This document shows positions 26,356-34,555 of a stretch of DNA of 51,717 bases, piece by piece. Position numbers and translations under genes: made by a program. Where the stretch lies: contig DAIDHS010000019.1 in NCBI GenBank assembly GCA_027451985.1, forward strand, positions 1 through 51,717, given 5' to 3'. This DNA comes from Elusimicrobiota bacterium (GTDB taxonomy: Bacteria; Elusimicrobiota; Elusimicrobia; UBA1565; UBA9628). Positions within the stretch are counted from its first letter, which is position 1, and each line of letters begins with the position of its first letter. The notes beneath the pieces were generated by a model. That model was not told where the DNA came from. It was given only the letters and a program-made list of their open reading frames with translations, and did not search any database.

Positions 26356-27438
26356 ATGGATTTCCCGGCGCTCATCCAAAAGCTCGTCTTGAACCGCGGC
26401 AGCGATCTCCACGTCCGCTCCGGCGGGCCGGCCTACATCCGCGTGGACGGCGAGCTCTCCCAGGCGGCCCCGGACGCGTTTTCCGAAGAGCAGATCGCGG
26501 CGATGCTGGCGTCCGTCGCGACGCCCAAGGCCAAAAAGGCGTTCGAGCAGCGCGGCGAGTGCGACTTTTCCTTCGAGGTCAAGGACGCCGCGCGCTTTCG
26601 GGTCAACGCCTTCCGCCAGCGGCAGAGGCTCTGCCTCGCGGTCCGGCTCATCCCCATGCGGGTGCCCACCATCGAAGAGCTGCGCCTGCCCGTCGCCACG
26701 GTCAAAAAGATTTCCGACAACAGCCGCGGCCTGGTGCTCATGACCGGGGTGACGGGCTCGGGCAAGTCCTCGACTTTAGCCGCCATGATCGACTACATCA
26801 ACGAGACGCGGGCCAACCACGTCATCACCATCGAGGATCCCATCGAGTTCGTGCACCGGGACAAGAAGTCCATCATCAGCCAGCGCGAAATCGGCGAGGA
26901 CACCGCGGATTACGCCGAGGGCCTGCGCATGGCCCTGCGCCAGGATCCCAACGTCATCATGGTGGGCGAGATGCGGGACTTGGAGACCACCTCCGCGGCG
27001 CTGACCGCCGCGCAGACCGGGCACTTGGTTTTCGCCACGCTGCACACCATCGACGCCATCCACACGATTTCCCGCATCGTGGACCTTTATCCTCCGCACC
27101 AGCAGCATTTGATCCGCGTGCAGCTGGCGGAGAGCTTGAAGGCCGTGATCAGCCAGCGCCTGGTCAAAGGCGCCAAGGGCGGGCGTGTGCCGGCCCTGGA
27201 AATCCTCGTGGTGACGGCCCACGTGCGCAAGCTCATCGAGGACAACAACACCGTGGGCATCGTGGAGGCCTGCGCGAAGGGGCAATTTTACGGTATGCAG
27301 ACGTTCAATCAATCGCTGGTCAAGCTTTTCAAGGACGGACTCGCGACCGAGGCCGCCATCATGGAGGCCGCGACAAGCCCGGACGACGTCAAGCTGGCGC
27401 TGCGCGGAATCGAGCAGGAAGTCAGGCAAGGGGGATAA
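26356..27438 (+). CDS. pilT: PilT/PilU-type type IV pilus retraction ATPase
   Basis: 360 residues; hexameric secretion-superfamily ATPase that powers pilus retraction. N-terminal PAS-like domain (SDLHVRSGGPAYIRVDG), Walker A GVTGSGKSST (about 131-140), Asp box TIEDPIEF, Walker B region DPNVIMVGEMRD, His box QTGHLVFATLHT and a C-terminal GMQTFNQSL are present. The start lies one base after the ftsZ stop. Finding it in a division operon, away from other pil genes, is notable but not unique. Confidence 0.92.
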   Translation: MDFPALIQKLVLNRGSDLHVRSGGPAYIRVDGELSQAAPDAFSEEQIAAMLASVATPKAKKAFEQRGECDFSFEVKDAARFRVNAFRQRQRLCLAVRLIPMRVPTIEELRLPVATVKKISDNSRGLVLMTGVTGSGKSSTLAAMIDYINETRANHVITIEDPIEFVHRDKKSIISQREIGEDTADYAEGLRMALRQDPNVIMVGEMRDLETTSAALTAAQTGHLVFATLHTIDAIHTISRIVDLYPPHQQHLIRVQLAESLKAVISQRLVKGAKGGRVPALEILVVTAHVRKLIEDNNTVGIVEACAKGQFYGMQTFNQSLVKLFKDGLATEAAIMEAATSPDDVKLALRGIEQEVRQGG

Positions 27439-27441
27439 GCA

Positions 27442-28170
27442 ATGTTCGCCGAAGGCTACATCGGAATCGCAGGAACCATCGGGGTGGGCAAGTCCACGTT
27501 GACCGTGGAGCTCGCGCGCGCTCTCAATTTCGAGCCCATCCTGGAGGAGGTCGACGGCAACCCCTACCTGGAAAATTTCTATCACGACATGAAAACCTAC
27601 GGGACGATGATGCAGGTCTGGCTCCTGAACCACCGCTTCCGGCAGCACCGCGAGTTCGTCACGCGCATCAGCCTTGGTAAAATCCGCGGCGTGGTGCAGG
27701 ACCGCACCATTTGGGAGGACACCATCTTCGCGCGGATGCTCAACGCCCACCCCGACAAGATCATCTCCGACATCGACTACAACACCTACCTGGATCTCTT
27801 CGACAACATGGTCCTGCGCGAGCTGGTGTTTCCGCAGCTCCTGATCTACCTCGACTGCCGCCCCGAGATGGCGATGGAGCGCATCAAGATGCGCGGCCGG
27901 CCCATGGAGCAGAGCATCGACTTGGAGTACCTGCGTTTCCTCAAAACGAACTACGAGCAGTTCATCGGGGAAATGGAGCGGGCCGGCGTGCGCATCCTGC
28001 GCATCAATTGGGAGAAGTTCATGCCGATTTCCGAGGTGGTCCGGATGGTCCACGAGTATTCGCTTAAGCCGTCTAGCTTCACCAAGTGGGTGCGGCCTCT
28101 GCGTCGTCCGCCGACCGACGGAGGCGCCAAGACGACCCGCATTGCCGCGCCCGGGAAGGTGAATGTCTAG
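27442..28170 (+). CDS. Deoxynucleoside kinase (dAK/dGK/dCK family)
   Basis: 242 residues. P-loop GIAGTIGVGKSTL (residues 8-20), the catalytic EEVDGNPYLENFY and DRTIWEDTIFA (the DRS-like motif) and lid Arg residues in ERIKMRGRP identify the family that phosphorylates deoxynucleosides for salvage. Substrate preference cannot be read. The last ~30 residues are a basic extension beyond the usual fold. Its stop overlaps the start of pgeF by 8 nt. Confidence 0.88.
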   Translation: MFAEGYIGIAGTIGVGKSTLTVELARALNFEPILEEVDGNPYLENFYHDMKTYGTMMQVWLLNHRFRQHREFVTRISLGKIRGVVQDRTIWEDTIFARMLNAHPDKIISDIDYNTYLDLFDNMVLRELVFPQLLIYLDCRPEMAMERIKMRGRPMEQSIDLEYLRFLKTNYEQFIGEMERAGVRILRINWEKFMPISEVVRMVHEYSLKPSSFTKWVRPLRRPPTDGGAKTTRIAAPGKVNV

Positions 28171-28897
28171 CGCCGCGGCCCAAGACGCCGCGGCCTGGAC
28201 CGCGGCGGAGGGGTTTTTTCGCGAGGAACGCCTGGCCCGTTTGGGCGTCGCCCACGGCGTCACCACGCGGGCTTTGGGAAACATGAAAGACGCCAAGCTG
28301 CGGGCGGCGGCCATGGAGAAAGCCGGTCTTGGCGGGCGGCCCCTGTTCGTGCCGCACCAGGTCCACGGGACGCGCGTGGAGCCCATTGAGAGCGCGGCGC
28401 TTGGGGAGGCGCCCAAGGCGGACGGCTGGATTTTCCGCCGCAAGGACGTCGCCGCCGCGGTTTACGCTGCCGACTGCCTGCCGATTTTCATCTGGGAGCG
28501 TTCCGGCGCGGCCTTAGGCGTTTTCCATTCCGGTTGGCGCGGCACCGCGGCCGGCATGCCGGAGACGGCTGCAGCTGCTTTCCGCAAGCACTACGGGCTC
28601 GGGGCGGATCGGCTGTGCGCCGCCGTGGGGCCGCACATCGGGCCGTGCTGCTACAAGGTGGGCGCGGACGTGGCCGGGCGCTTCGCCGCGGCGAGCGTGT
28701 CCCGCCGGAGCGGCGGGCTTTACCTCGATTTGGGCGCCGAGGCCAAGACTCGGCTCGTGCGGGCCGGCCTTGCACCGGAGGCGGTTTCGGTGTGCGAATC
28801 CTGCACGTGCTGCGAGAGCGCGACGTTCTATTCCTTCCGGCGCCAGAAAGAGGACTGCCGCATGATGGCGTTCTGCGCGTATGGCCATGGCTCTTGA
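28163..28897 (+). CDS. pgeF: PgeF/YfiH multicopper-oxidoreductase-fold protein
   Basis: 244 residues. The zinc ligands typical of the family are visible: PHQVHGTRV, AADCLPIFIW, FHSGWRGTAAGM, GPHIGPCCYKV and CESCTCCES near the C-terminus. Members act as purine nucleoside phosphorylases and, in E. coli, as peptidoglycan editing factor PgeF removing L-Ser from UDP-MurNAc. Position near murB/ftsZ genes supports an envelope editing role here. Confidence 0.9.
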   Translation: MSSAAAQDAAAWTAAEGFFREERLARLGVAHGVTTRALGNMKDAKLRAAAMEKAGLGGRPLFVPHQVHGTRVEPIESAALGEAPKADGWIFRRKDVAAAVYAADCLPIFIWERSGAALGVFHSGWRGTAAGMPETAAAAFRKHYGLGADRLCAAVGPHIGPCCYKVGADVAGRFAAASVSRRSGGLYLDLGAEAKTRLVRAGLAPEAVSVCESCTCCESATFYSFRRQKEDCRMMAFCAYGHGS

Positions 28898-30014
28898 GAT
28901 TAGGCCCCGGCCCTGCTTGTCCCGCATCGCCGCGTACGTTCCGGGAAAATCCATCGCGTCGGTCGAGCGGGAGTACGGCTTGAAGCGCGTGATCAAGCTC
29001 GCTTCCAATGAGAACCCGCTGGGCCCCTCGCCCAAGGCATTGAAGGAATTCCGCAAGTCCGCCGCCAAGGCGTTTTTGTACCCCGAGGGCCGAAGCCCCG
29101 AGCTGCGCGAAGCCGTCGCCAAGCTCCACGGCTGGAGCGCCGCGGGCGTCATCGTCGGCAACGGCTCGGACGAGATCATCCGCCTGGTGTGCGAGGCGTT
29201 CCTGGATCCGGGGGACGGCGCGGTCTTTTCCCAGTATGCCTTCCTGCGCTTCAAGCAGCAGGCCCTCCTGATGGGGGCGGAACTGCGCGAAGTTCCGATG
29301 AAGGATTGGAAGCACGACTTGAAGGCCATGGCCGCCGCCGCCCAGTCCGGCGCCAAGGTCGCCTTCGTCGCCAGTCCCAACAATCCGACGGGCACCTACA
29401 GCACGGAAGCGGAGATCTCGGAGTTCCTGCGCGCCGTTCCGTCCTCGGTGGTCGTCATCCTTGATGAAGCCTACTGCCAGTTCGCCGCGGCGCTCGGCGA
29501 CTATCCCGAGAGCCTTCCCGGTTTGGTGCGGCGTCATCCCAATTTAATCGTTTTGCGCACTCTCTCCAAGGCCTATGGACTGGCCGGCCTGCGGCTGGGT
29601 TACGGCGTGGGGCATCCCGAGCTTATCGGCTGGCTCGACCGCATCCGCATGCCCTTCAACGTCAATTTGCCCGCCCAGAAAGCCGCGCTGGCGGCCTTGG
29701 AGGACAAGGCGTTCGTGGCCAAGAGCGTGGCTTTGGCGCGCCGGGAAGGCGCGAAGCTGGCCCGAGCCTTGAACGGCTGCGGCTTGGACGTCGTCGGAGA
29801 GAGCGCGGCCAATTTTTTATTCGCGCGTTCGCCGATTCCCGGAGCCGAGCTGTTCGAGTCCTTGCTCCGGCTGGGCGTCATCGTGCGCCCGCTGGGCGAG
29901 TACGGCCTTGCGCACCACGTCCGCGTGAGCATCGGCAACGCGGCGCAGAACAAGGCCCTGGTTTCGGCCGTCAAAATCGTTTTGGAGAAAACACCCGCGG
30001 CGCTTTCCGCTTAA
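28881..30014 (+). CDS. hisC: Histidinol-phosphate aminotransferase
   Basis: 377 residues; fold-type I PLP enzyme. Features: KLASNENPLGPSP, GNGSDEIIRLV, SPNNPTGTYS, DEAYCQF and the PLP-lysine segment RTLSKAYGLAGLRLGYG. HisC and closely related aromatic or MurNAc-pathway aminotransferases are hard to tell apart; no other his genes are in the window, so substrate is tentative. It overlaps the end of pgeF by 17 nt and is followed 3 nt later by cmk. Confidence 0.88.
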   Translation: MAMALEIRPRPCLSRIAAYVPGKSIASVEREYGLKRVIKLASNENPLGPSPKALKEFRKSAAKAFLYPEGRSPELREAVAKLHGWSAAGVIVGNGSDEIIRLVCEAFLDPGDGAVFSQYAFLRFKQQALLMGAELREVPMKDWKHDLKAMAAAAQSGAKVAFVASPNNPTGTYSTEAEISEFLRAVPSSVVVILDEAYCQFAAALGDYPESLPGLVRRHPNLIVLRTLSKAYGLAGLRLGYGVGHPELIGWLDRIRMPFNVNLPAQKAALAALEDKAFVAKSVALARREGAKLARALNGCGLDVVGESAANFLFARSPIPGAELFESLLRLGVIVRPLGEYGLAHHVRVSIGNAAQNKALVSAVKIVLEKTPAALSA

Positions 30015-30017
30015 GAC

Positions 30018-30713
30018 ATGGCTCGGAAAAAAAGAAGAAAGGGATTCGTCATCGCGATGGACGGGCCGGCCGGAGTCGGCAAATCGGCGGTCGGCCATTT
30101 GATCGCGAAGAAGCTGGGCTACGGTTTCCTCAACACGGGGGAAATGTACCGGGCCCTAACCTGGAAGGCGCTGGAACGGGGGTTCGCTCCGGAGGACGGC
30201 CCCGCCGTCGTGGCTCTGGCTCAAAAGCTGAAATGGGAATTTCGGACTACGGCAGACGGGAGGCTCAAGACCTACGTGGACGGAGAAGACGTGGGCGCGC
30301 ACATCCGGGACGAGCGGGTCAGCGCCAACTCCAGCGTCGTCGCGGCCCACGCGGGCGTGCGGCGCCTCATGTGCCGGCTGCAGCGGCGTCTGGGCAAGGA
30401 CGGCGGCGTGGTCATGGAAGGGCGGGACATCACGACCCACGTCTTCCCGGACGCGGAGTTCAAGATTTACCTGGACGCCTCGGTCGAAGAGCGGGCCGAC
30501 CGCCGTTACCGCCAGCTTAGGGCCGCGGGCAAGCCCGCCGACCGGCAAAAAATCAAGGAAGGCATCTTAAAGCGCGACTTGAACGACTTGCAGCGGAAGA
30601 TTAATCCTCTCTCGCGTGCCGCGGACGCGATGGCCATCGACTCGACCAAGTTGACTTTGCATCAAGTGGCCAATAAAATATTGAGAGCCGTCAAGAATGC
30701 CTCTTGCGCATGA
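30018..30713 (+). CDS. cmk: Cytidylate kinase
   Basis: 231 residues; phosphorylates CMP and dCMP. P-loop AMDGPAGVGKSAV (about residues 13-25), NTGEMYRALT, CMP-binding segment MEGRDITTHVFPDAEFKIYLDAS and the closing INPLSRAADAMAIDST are canonical. The order cmk, plsC-like, rpsA-like is a widely conserved arrangement. It overlaps the next gene by 17 nt. Confidence 0.96.
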   Translation: MARKKRRKGFVIAMDGPAGVGKSAVGHLIAKKLGYGFLNTGEMYRALTWKALERGFAPEDGPAVVALAQKLKWEFRTTADGRLKTYVDGEDVGAHIRDERVSANSSVVAAHAGVRRLMCRLQRRLGKDGGVVMEGRDITTHVFPDAEFKIYLDASVEERADRRYRQLRAAGKPADRQKIKEGILKRDLNDLQRKINPLSRAADAMAIDSTKLTLHQVANKILRAVKNASCA

Positions 30714-31299
30714 TCGCCTGCCTCCGTTCCACCGCGTCTGCCGATGGGTCATCAATGCCTCGGCGCGCGCCTTCTGGGGCCTCCGGGTCAGCGGCCTTGA
30801 GCACATTCCGGCAGACGGCCCGCTCATCATCGCGGGCAACCACGCATCCTTGGCCGACGCGCCTTTTTTATTCTGCGCCGCCGGCTCCAGGCGCCTCGTG
30901 TCCTTCCTGGCAAAGGCCGAGCTTTTCCGCAACCCCGTTTCATCCTGGTTTTTCACGAACAGCGGCTGCATTCCTCTTGACCGCAGCCGCGGGGACGTCT
31001 CCGCGATGCGCGGCGCCCTGGAGTTTCTCGGACGCGGCGGCTGTCTGGGCTTGTTTCCGCAAGGAACCCGCGCGCGGCCAGGCAAAGAGCCCAAGCTCAA
31101 GCCGGGCTTGGGATTTTTGGCCGCGCTGGGCAAGGCTCCGGTGGTTCCAGCCCGGCTCGTCGGCATGGACCGGTTCCCGTTCGCCAGGCCTTTGTCGATC
31201 CGTTTCGGGCCGGCCATGGAGTTTTCGGGCGATCCGCACAGCCGCGAAGACTGCGTCGCCTTCGCGCAACGCGTCATGACGCGCATTTTCGAGCTTTAA
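30697..31299 (+). CDS. plsC: 1-acyl-sn-glycerol-3-phosphate acyltransferase
   Basis: 200 residues. The LPLAT motifs are clear: NHASLAD (NHxxxxD catalytic), SGCIPLDR and FPQGTRARPG, with the late VPARLVG motif. It acylates lysophosphatidic acid at the inner membrane to form phosphatidic acid. Start overlaps the end of cmk. In several phyla plsC lies between cmk and rpsA, as here. Confidence 0.92.
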   Translation: MPLAHDRLPPFHRVCRWVINASARAFWGLRVSGLEHIPADGPLIIAGNHASLADAPFLFCAAGSRRLVSFLAKAELFRNPVSSWFFTNSGCIPLDRSRGDVSAMRGALEFLGRGGCLGLFPQGTRARPGKEPKLKPGLGFLAALGKAPVVPARLVGMDRFPFARPLSIRFGPAMEFSGDPHSREDCVAFAQRVMTRIFEL

Positions 31300-31317
31300 A
31301 ATTAGGGGGAGACTGAC

Positions 31318-32460
31318 ATGAAAGAAGGAATGGGAGAAAAATCGGGCGAGGAGACTGCCGCGGAGGGCGGGGAAAGCATGCAATCCCTGCTGGAGCAGCA
31401 GGACATGCTCTCCAAAAAGCTTTCGGAGCACCAAGTCGCCTGGGTGAAGGTCATCCAGGTCACCGACAAGGAGGTTTTGGTCGACGTCGGGGAGAAGCAG
31501 GACGGCGCGGTGGCTCTTTCCGAGTTCGAGAAAGCTCCCGCCGCGGGCCAGCGCGTGGCCGTGGTCCTCATGTCCAGGCGCGGCGGCATATCCCTCTCCC
31601 ACAAGCGCGCGACCCTGGAGCTGGGCTGGCAGGCCTGCCGCAAAGCCTACGAGGAGAAAGCCCGCGTGCGCGGCCGCATCAAGTCAGCGATCAAGGGCGG
31701 CTTCCTGGTGGACGTGGGCGGCGTGCCGGGCTTCATGCCGGCGTCGCTCTCCGACTTGCGGCCGGTGCGCAACCCCGAGCGCATGGTCGGTACCGGGGTG
31801 CGCTGCACGATCATCGAATTGAACGAGGCGAAGAAGCAGATCGTCATCTCCCGCAAGGCGGTACTCGAGGAAGAGGCCGGCAAGCGCCGGGAGAAAATCC
31901 TCTCCGAGTTGAAGCCCGGCCAAGTCCGCATCGGCCGCGTCGTCCGTGTCGGTCCTGCGGGCGTGAGCGTGGACATCGGCGGCCTGGAGGGCTTCGTGCG
32001 CCTCTCGGATTTAGCCTGGGGCAAGCCGGACATGAAGGCGTTCGAGCGCGGCACGAAGCTGAGGCTTAAAGTCCTTTCAAAACCGACGGAAGGGGACGAA
32101 CCCGTGCTTTTCGGCGTCAAGCAGCTCCTGCCCAATCCGGCCGACGCCGTCGCCAAGAAGTATCCCGTCAAGATGATTGTCAAGGCGGAGGTCCTCGAAG
32201 TCCTGCCCGAGGGAGTCAAGCTCAAGATCACCGACAAGCAGGCCGGGTTCTGCCCTTTGCGCGAATGCGAGGAAGGTTCGACTTACAAGCCGGGGGACAG
32301 GGTTTCGGCCGTGGTTTTGGGCGTGCGTCCGGAAACCTTCGATGTCGCCGTCTCGCTCAAGCGTTACGCGGAAATCGAGGGGCGCAAGAAGGCCGCCCAA
32401 TACCTGGCGCCACCCAAGCCCTTGACGCTGGGCGATTTGCTCTCGCCCGGAGCTGAATGA
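31318..32460 (+). CDS. rpsA: Ribosomal protein S1-like protein with four S1 domains
   Basis: 380 residues. Four S1 OB-folds can be traced at about residues 38-100, 112-185, 198-270 and 282-362; the second (GRIKSAIKGGFLVDVGGVPGFMPASL) is the most canonical, while the first and fourth are divergent. Shorter than the six-domain E. coli S1, as in many phyla. S1 helps mRNA bind the ribosome. A GGGGGAG SD precedes the ATG. A strong hairpin follows the stop. Confidence 0.9.
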   Translation: MKEGMGEKSGEETAAEGGESMQSLLEQQDMLSKKLSEHQVAWVKVIQVTDKEVLVDVGEKQDGAVALSEFEKAPAAGQRVAVVLMSRRGGISLSHKRATLELGWQACRKAYEEKARVRGRIKSAIKGGFLVDVGGVPGFMPASLSDLRPVRNPERMVGTGVRCTIIELNEAKKQIVISRKAVLEEEAGKRREKILSELKPGQVRIGRVVRVGPAGVSVDIGGLEGFVRLSDLAWGKPDMKAFERGTKLRLKVLSKPTEGDEPVLFGVKQLLPNPADAVAKKYPVKMIVKAEVLEVLPEGVKLKITDKQAGFCPLRECEEGSTYKPGDRVSAVVLGVRPETFDVAVSLKRYAEIEGRKKAAQYLAPPKPLTLGDLLSPGAE

Positions 32461-32466
32461 AGACCG

Positions 32467-32485
32467 CGGCGGCCGTCGGCCGCCG
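32467..32485 (+). other. GC-rich hairpin between rpsA and lysA
   Basis: CGGCGGCC, loop GTC, GGCCGCCG: an 8-bp stem 6 nt after the S1 stop, without a following U-run. It is more likely an mRNA-processing or stability element than a terminator. Confidence 0.5.
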
Positions 32486-32512
32486 TAAGACGCTTCTTCG
32501 CGCCGGAAGGCA

Positions 32513-33748
32513 ATGATCGCTTATCGCGGCGGCAGGCTTCAGCTGGAAGGCTTGCCGGCCAAAAGATTAGCGGCCCGGTTCGGCACGCCGCTCTACGTCT
32601 ACTCCCGAAAAACCGTCCTGGAAAAGCTCGCGCGCATGCGCGCCGCCTTCGGCGGCCTCTCTCCGCTGATTTGCTACGCGCTTAAGGCCAATTCCAACCG
32701 CGCTTTTTGCCGCATTCTTTCGGGCGCCGGCTGCGGCGCGGAAGTCGTGTCAGGCGGAGAAATCCTGCGCGCTCTGGCGGCGGGATTTAAGCCCGGGACC
32801 ATCGTCTATTCCGGAGTGGGGAAAACCCGCGAGGAAATCCGCCTGGCGCTGCGCCGGAAAATTATGGCTTTCAACGTCGAATCCCGGGAGGAGCTTTTTG
32901 CCATCGAGCGCGAAGCGGCTAAGCTGCGCATCGTCGCGCCCATTTCGCCGCGCATCAACGCCGACATCAAGGCCGGCACGCATCCCCACGTGGCCACGGG
33001 CGAAGCGGGAAACAAGTTCGGGGTGAGCCCCGAGGAAGCGCTCATCATCACCCGGCAGGCGCTTAGAAGCCGTCATCTCCGCGTCGTCGGTCTGCAGTCG
33101 CACCTGGGCTCGCAAATCGCGTCCTTGCGGCCCTACAGGGAGCTTTTAAGCGCCCTCGAGAGACTGGCGGCGGCGCTCAAAGGAAGCGGGACGGCGCTTG
33201 AGTTTCTAGATATAGGAGGAGGATTCGCGGTCGATTACGATGAGGGGGGTAAGATTCTGGATTTGAGGGGGCTGGCCTCGCTCGCGAAAAAAACCATGAA
33301 AGCCTGTCCCGGCGCGCGGCTCGTCATCGAGCCGGGACGCTATTTGTCGGCGGACGCGGGCGTTCTGCTCTCGCGCGCGCTTTATAGGAAGGAGAGCTTC
33401 GGCCGCAAGTTCCTGATTGTGGACGCGGCCATGAACGACTTGGCCAGACCCGCGCTCTACGGAGCCAAGCATCCCGTCTGGCCGGAAAAAAAAGACGGCA
33501 AGCGCGAGAAAACGGACGTCGTCGGGCCGATTTGCGAGTCCGCGGACTTCCTGGCGCGCGGTATTTGGCTGCCTAAAACCATGCCGGGAGACCTTATCGC
33601 CGTCTCAAAAGCCGGCGCGTACGGCTTTTCCATGAGCTCGCAGTACAATTCCCGGCCCCGCGCCGCCGAAATCCTGATTGAAAACGGGAAGGCGAGGCTC
33701 GTGCGCCAGCGAGAAACCCTGAAAGAGCTCTTGGGCCCGGAAATCTAG
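32513..33748 (+). CDS. lysA: Diaminopimelate decarboxylase
   Basis: 411 residues; PLP enzyme of the alanine-racemase fold that makes L-lysine from meso-diaminopimelate. PLP-lysine motif YALKANSNRAF (about residue 60), HLGSQI, GGGFAVDY, IEPGRYLSADAGVLL and the C-terminal GAYGFSMSSQYNSRPR are all present. A GGAAGG SD lies 4 nt before the ATG. It ends the recognised part of the long plus-strand run. Confidence 0.95.
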   Translation: MIAYRGGRLQLEGLPAKRLAARFGTPLYVYSRKTVLEKLARMRAAFGGLSPLICYALKANSNRAFCRILSGAGCGAEVVSGGEILRALAAGFKPGTIVYSGVGKTREEIRLALRRKIMAFNVESREELFAIEREAAKLRIVAPISPRINADIKAGTHPHVATGEAGNKFGVSPEEALIITRQALRSRHLRVVGLQSHLGSQIASLRPYRELLSALERLAAALKGSGTALEFLDIGGGFAVDYDEGGKILDLRGLASLAKKTMKACPGARLVIEPGRYLSADAGVLLSRALYRKESFGRKFLIVDAAMNDLARPALYGAKHPVWPEKKDGKREKTDVVGPICESADFLARGIWLPKTMPGDLIAVSKAGAYGFSMSSQYNSRPRAAEILIENGKARLVRQRETLKELLGPEI

Positions 33749-33754
33749 CCTTGC

Positions 33755-33760
33755 TATAAT
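33755..33760 (+). promoter_or_regulatory. Extended -10 promoter of the 93-aa membrane protein
   Basis: TGCTATAAT: a perfect TATAAT with the TG extension, TTGGGC 18 bp upstream as a weak -35. It ends 8 nt before the ATG at 33769, so RNA would start at or near the start codon. Confidence 0.55.
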
Positions 33761-33768
33761 GAAAACCC

Positions 33769-34050
33769 ATGGGAAAGAAGAGTAAGAGAAAGGAAAAAGC
33801 CGCCCAGGCGCTCAATTCGGCCGCGCCCGCGGTCGTTGAACCCATTTCCTCGCGCGGCAAGATGGTGATTGGCCTGGGAATCGGCGTTCTAGCCCTTGGG
33901 TTTTTCGTGTTGACACTGACGGACCGTATGGGGCGCAATTGGGCTTCCAACTTGGCGCCTTTCCTCATCTTGGGCGGCTATGCGGTCATCGGTCTGGGCA
34001 TTTTCCTGCCAGAGCGCGCCGCCCCGTCCCCGGAGCAAAAACCCATCTAA
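33769..34050 (+). CDS. Small two-helix membrane protein (93 aa)
   Basis: Lys/Arg-rich first 11 residues, then a soluble stretch, two hydrophobic segments (about 34-50 and 58-79) joined by TDRMGRNWASN, and a short Pro-rich tail. Not recognised. It has its own -10 box directly upstream and no visible ribosome-binding site. The stop codon is embedded in a terminator-like hairpin. Confidence 0.6.
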   Translation: MGKKSKRKEKAAQALNSAAPAVVEPISSRGKMVIGLGIGVLALGFFVLTLTDRMGRNWASNLAPFLILGGYAVIGLGIFLPERAAPSPEQKPI

Positions 34051-34060
34051 GGGTTTTTTT
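34037..34060 (+). terminator. Terminator-like hairpin at the end of the plus-strand run
   Basis: AAAAACCC, 6-nt loop, GGGTTTTTTT. The loop contains the TAA stop of the 93-aa gene. A-run and T-run flank the stem, so it could act in both directions. Confidence 0.5.
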
Positions 34061-34246
34061 GGCGCCGCAGTCCGGCGTCCACCGCGATTCTTTCCGGTTT
34101 TTTGACCGCCGATCCTTCGGCGGTTTTTTCCCTCGGATCTTTCCTGGGTTTTTTGGCGCGTCCAAATGAGCCAAATTGTTTTCTGGTTTTTTCCGGCCGG
34201 GGCCTATTCTTGGCAACTTTTACGTCCTTTCTTTCCTGGGTTTTTT
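34051..34246 (+). repeat. Degenerate GG-T6 repeat family
   Basis: Runs of six or seven Ts directly after GG occur at 34054, 34098, 34124, 34149, 34187 and 34241. Several share a longer context close to TTTCCTGGGTTTTTTsG. Spacing varies (25-54 bp). The stretch shows no coding character. Confidence 0.5.
34106..34129 (+). terminator. Rho-independent terminator
   Basis: CCGCCGA, loop TCCT, TCGGCGG followed by six Ts. A standard 7-bp intrinsic terminator about 55 nt after the last plus-strand gene. Confidence 0.8.
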
Positions 34247-34294
34247 CGGCCTGCTCCGGACAGCCTGATTTTTGCCTGAAAGTTGCCAATTTTT
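34210..34294 (+). terminator. Long-range inverted repeat ending in a T-run
   Basis: TTGGCAACTTT (34210-34220) and AAAGTTGCCAA (34279-34289) are perfect 11-bp complements separated by 58 nt and followed by five Ts. It could be a backup terminator or the 3' end of a small RNA; nothing else identifies an RNA gene. Confidence 0.4.
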
Positions 34295-34482
34295 GAGGTG
34301 CGCGCGTTCCTCGGTTTTATTTTGCGAAAATTTTGGGAGAAATTTTGCTTTGATTTTGAGTGCTAATTTTAAAAATAGATAAGATTTAGCGAAATATTAA
34401 AAAATAACTTATAAATAAATATAAATTTACTAAATAATAATAGTATTTATAGGTTTATAATCATGATGCTGTGTGGTATATT

Positions 34483-34510
34483 AGGTAACATAATATTTAT
34501 TATCAGTAAT
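34483..34510. other. dif: Candidate dif (XerCD recombination) site
   Basis: Two 11-bp half-sites flank a 6-bp centre. On the minus strand the right half is TTATGTTACCT, close to the conserved XerD-binding half TTATGTTAAAT; the centre is TAAATA; the left half ATTACTGATAA ends in the expected ATAA but is otherwise divergent, as XerC halves often are. It lies in the AT-rich gap where all flanking genes converge. Candidate only. Confidence 0.4.
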
Positions 34511-34555
34511 AATATAAATATCCCCTTTTGAGGGATTTGGCTGGATTGCGGCGAA

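Noticed and set aside
26776-28443. Long minus-strand frame opposite pilT and the nucleoside kinase
   Set aside because: Antisense shadow of well-identified genes; no family features and no ribosome-binding site.
34051-34246. CRISPR array
   Set aside because: The T6 repeats are short, irregularly spaced and degenerate, with no cas genes in the window.
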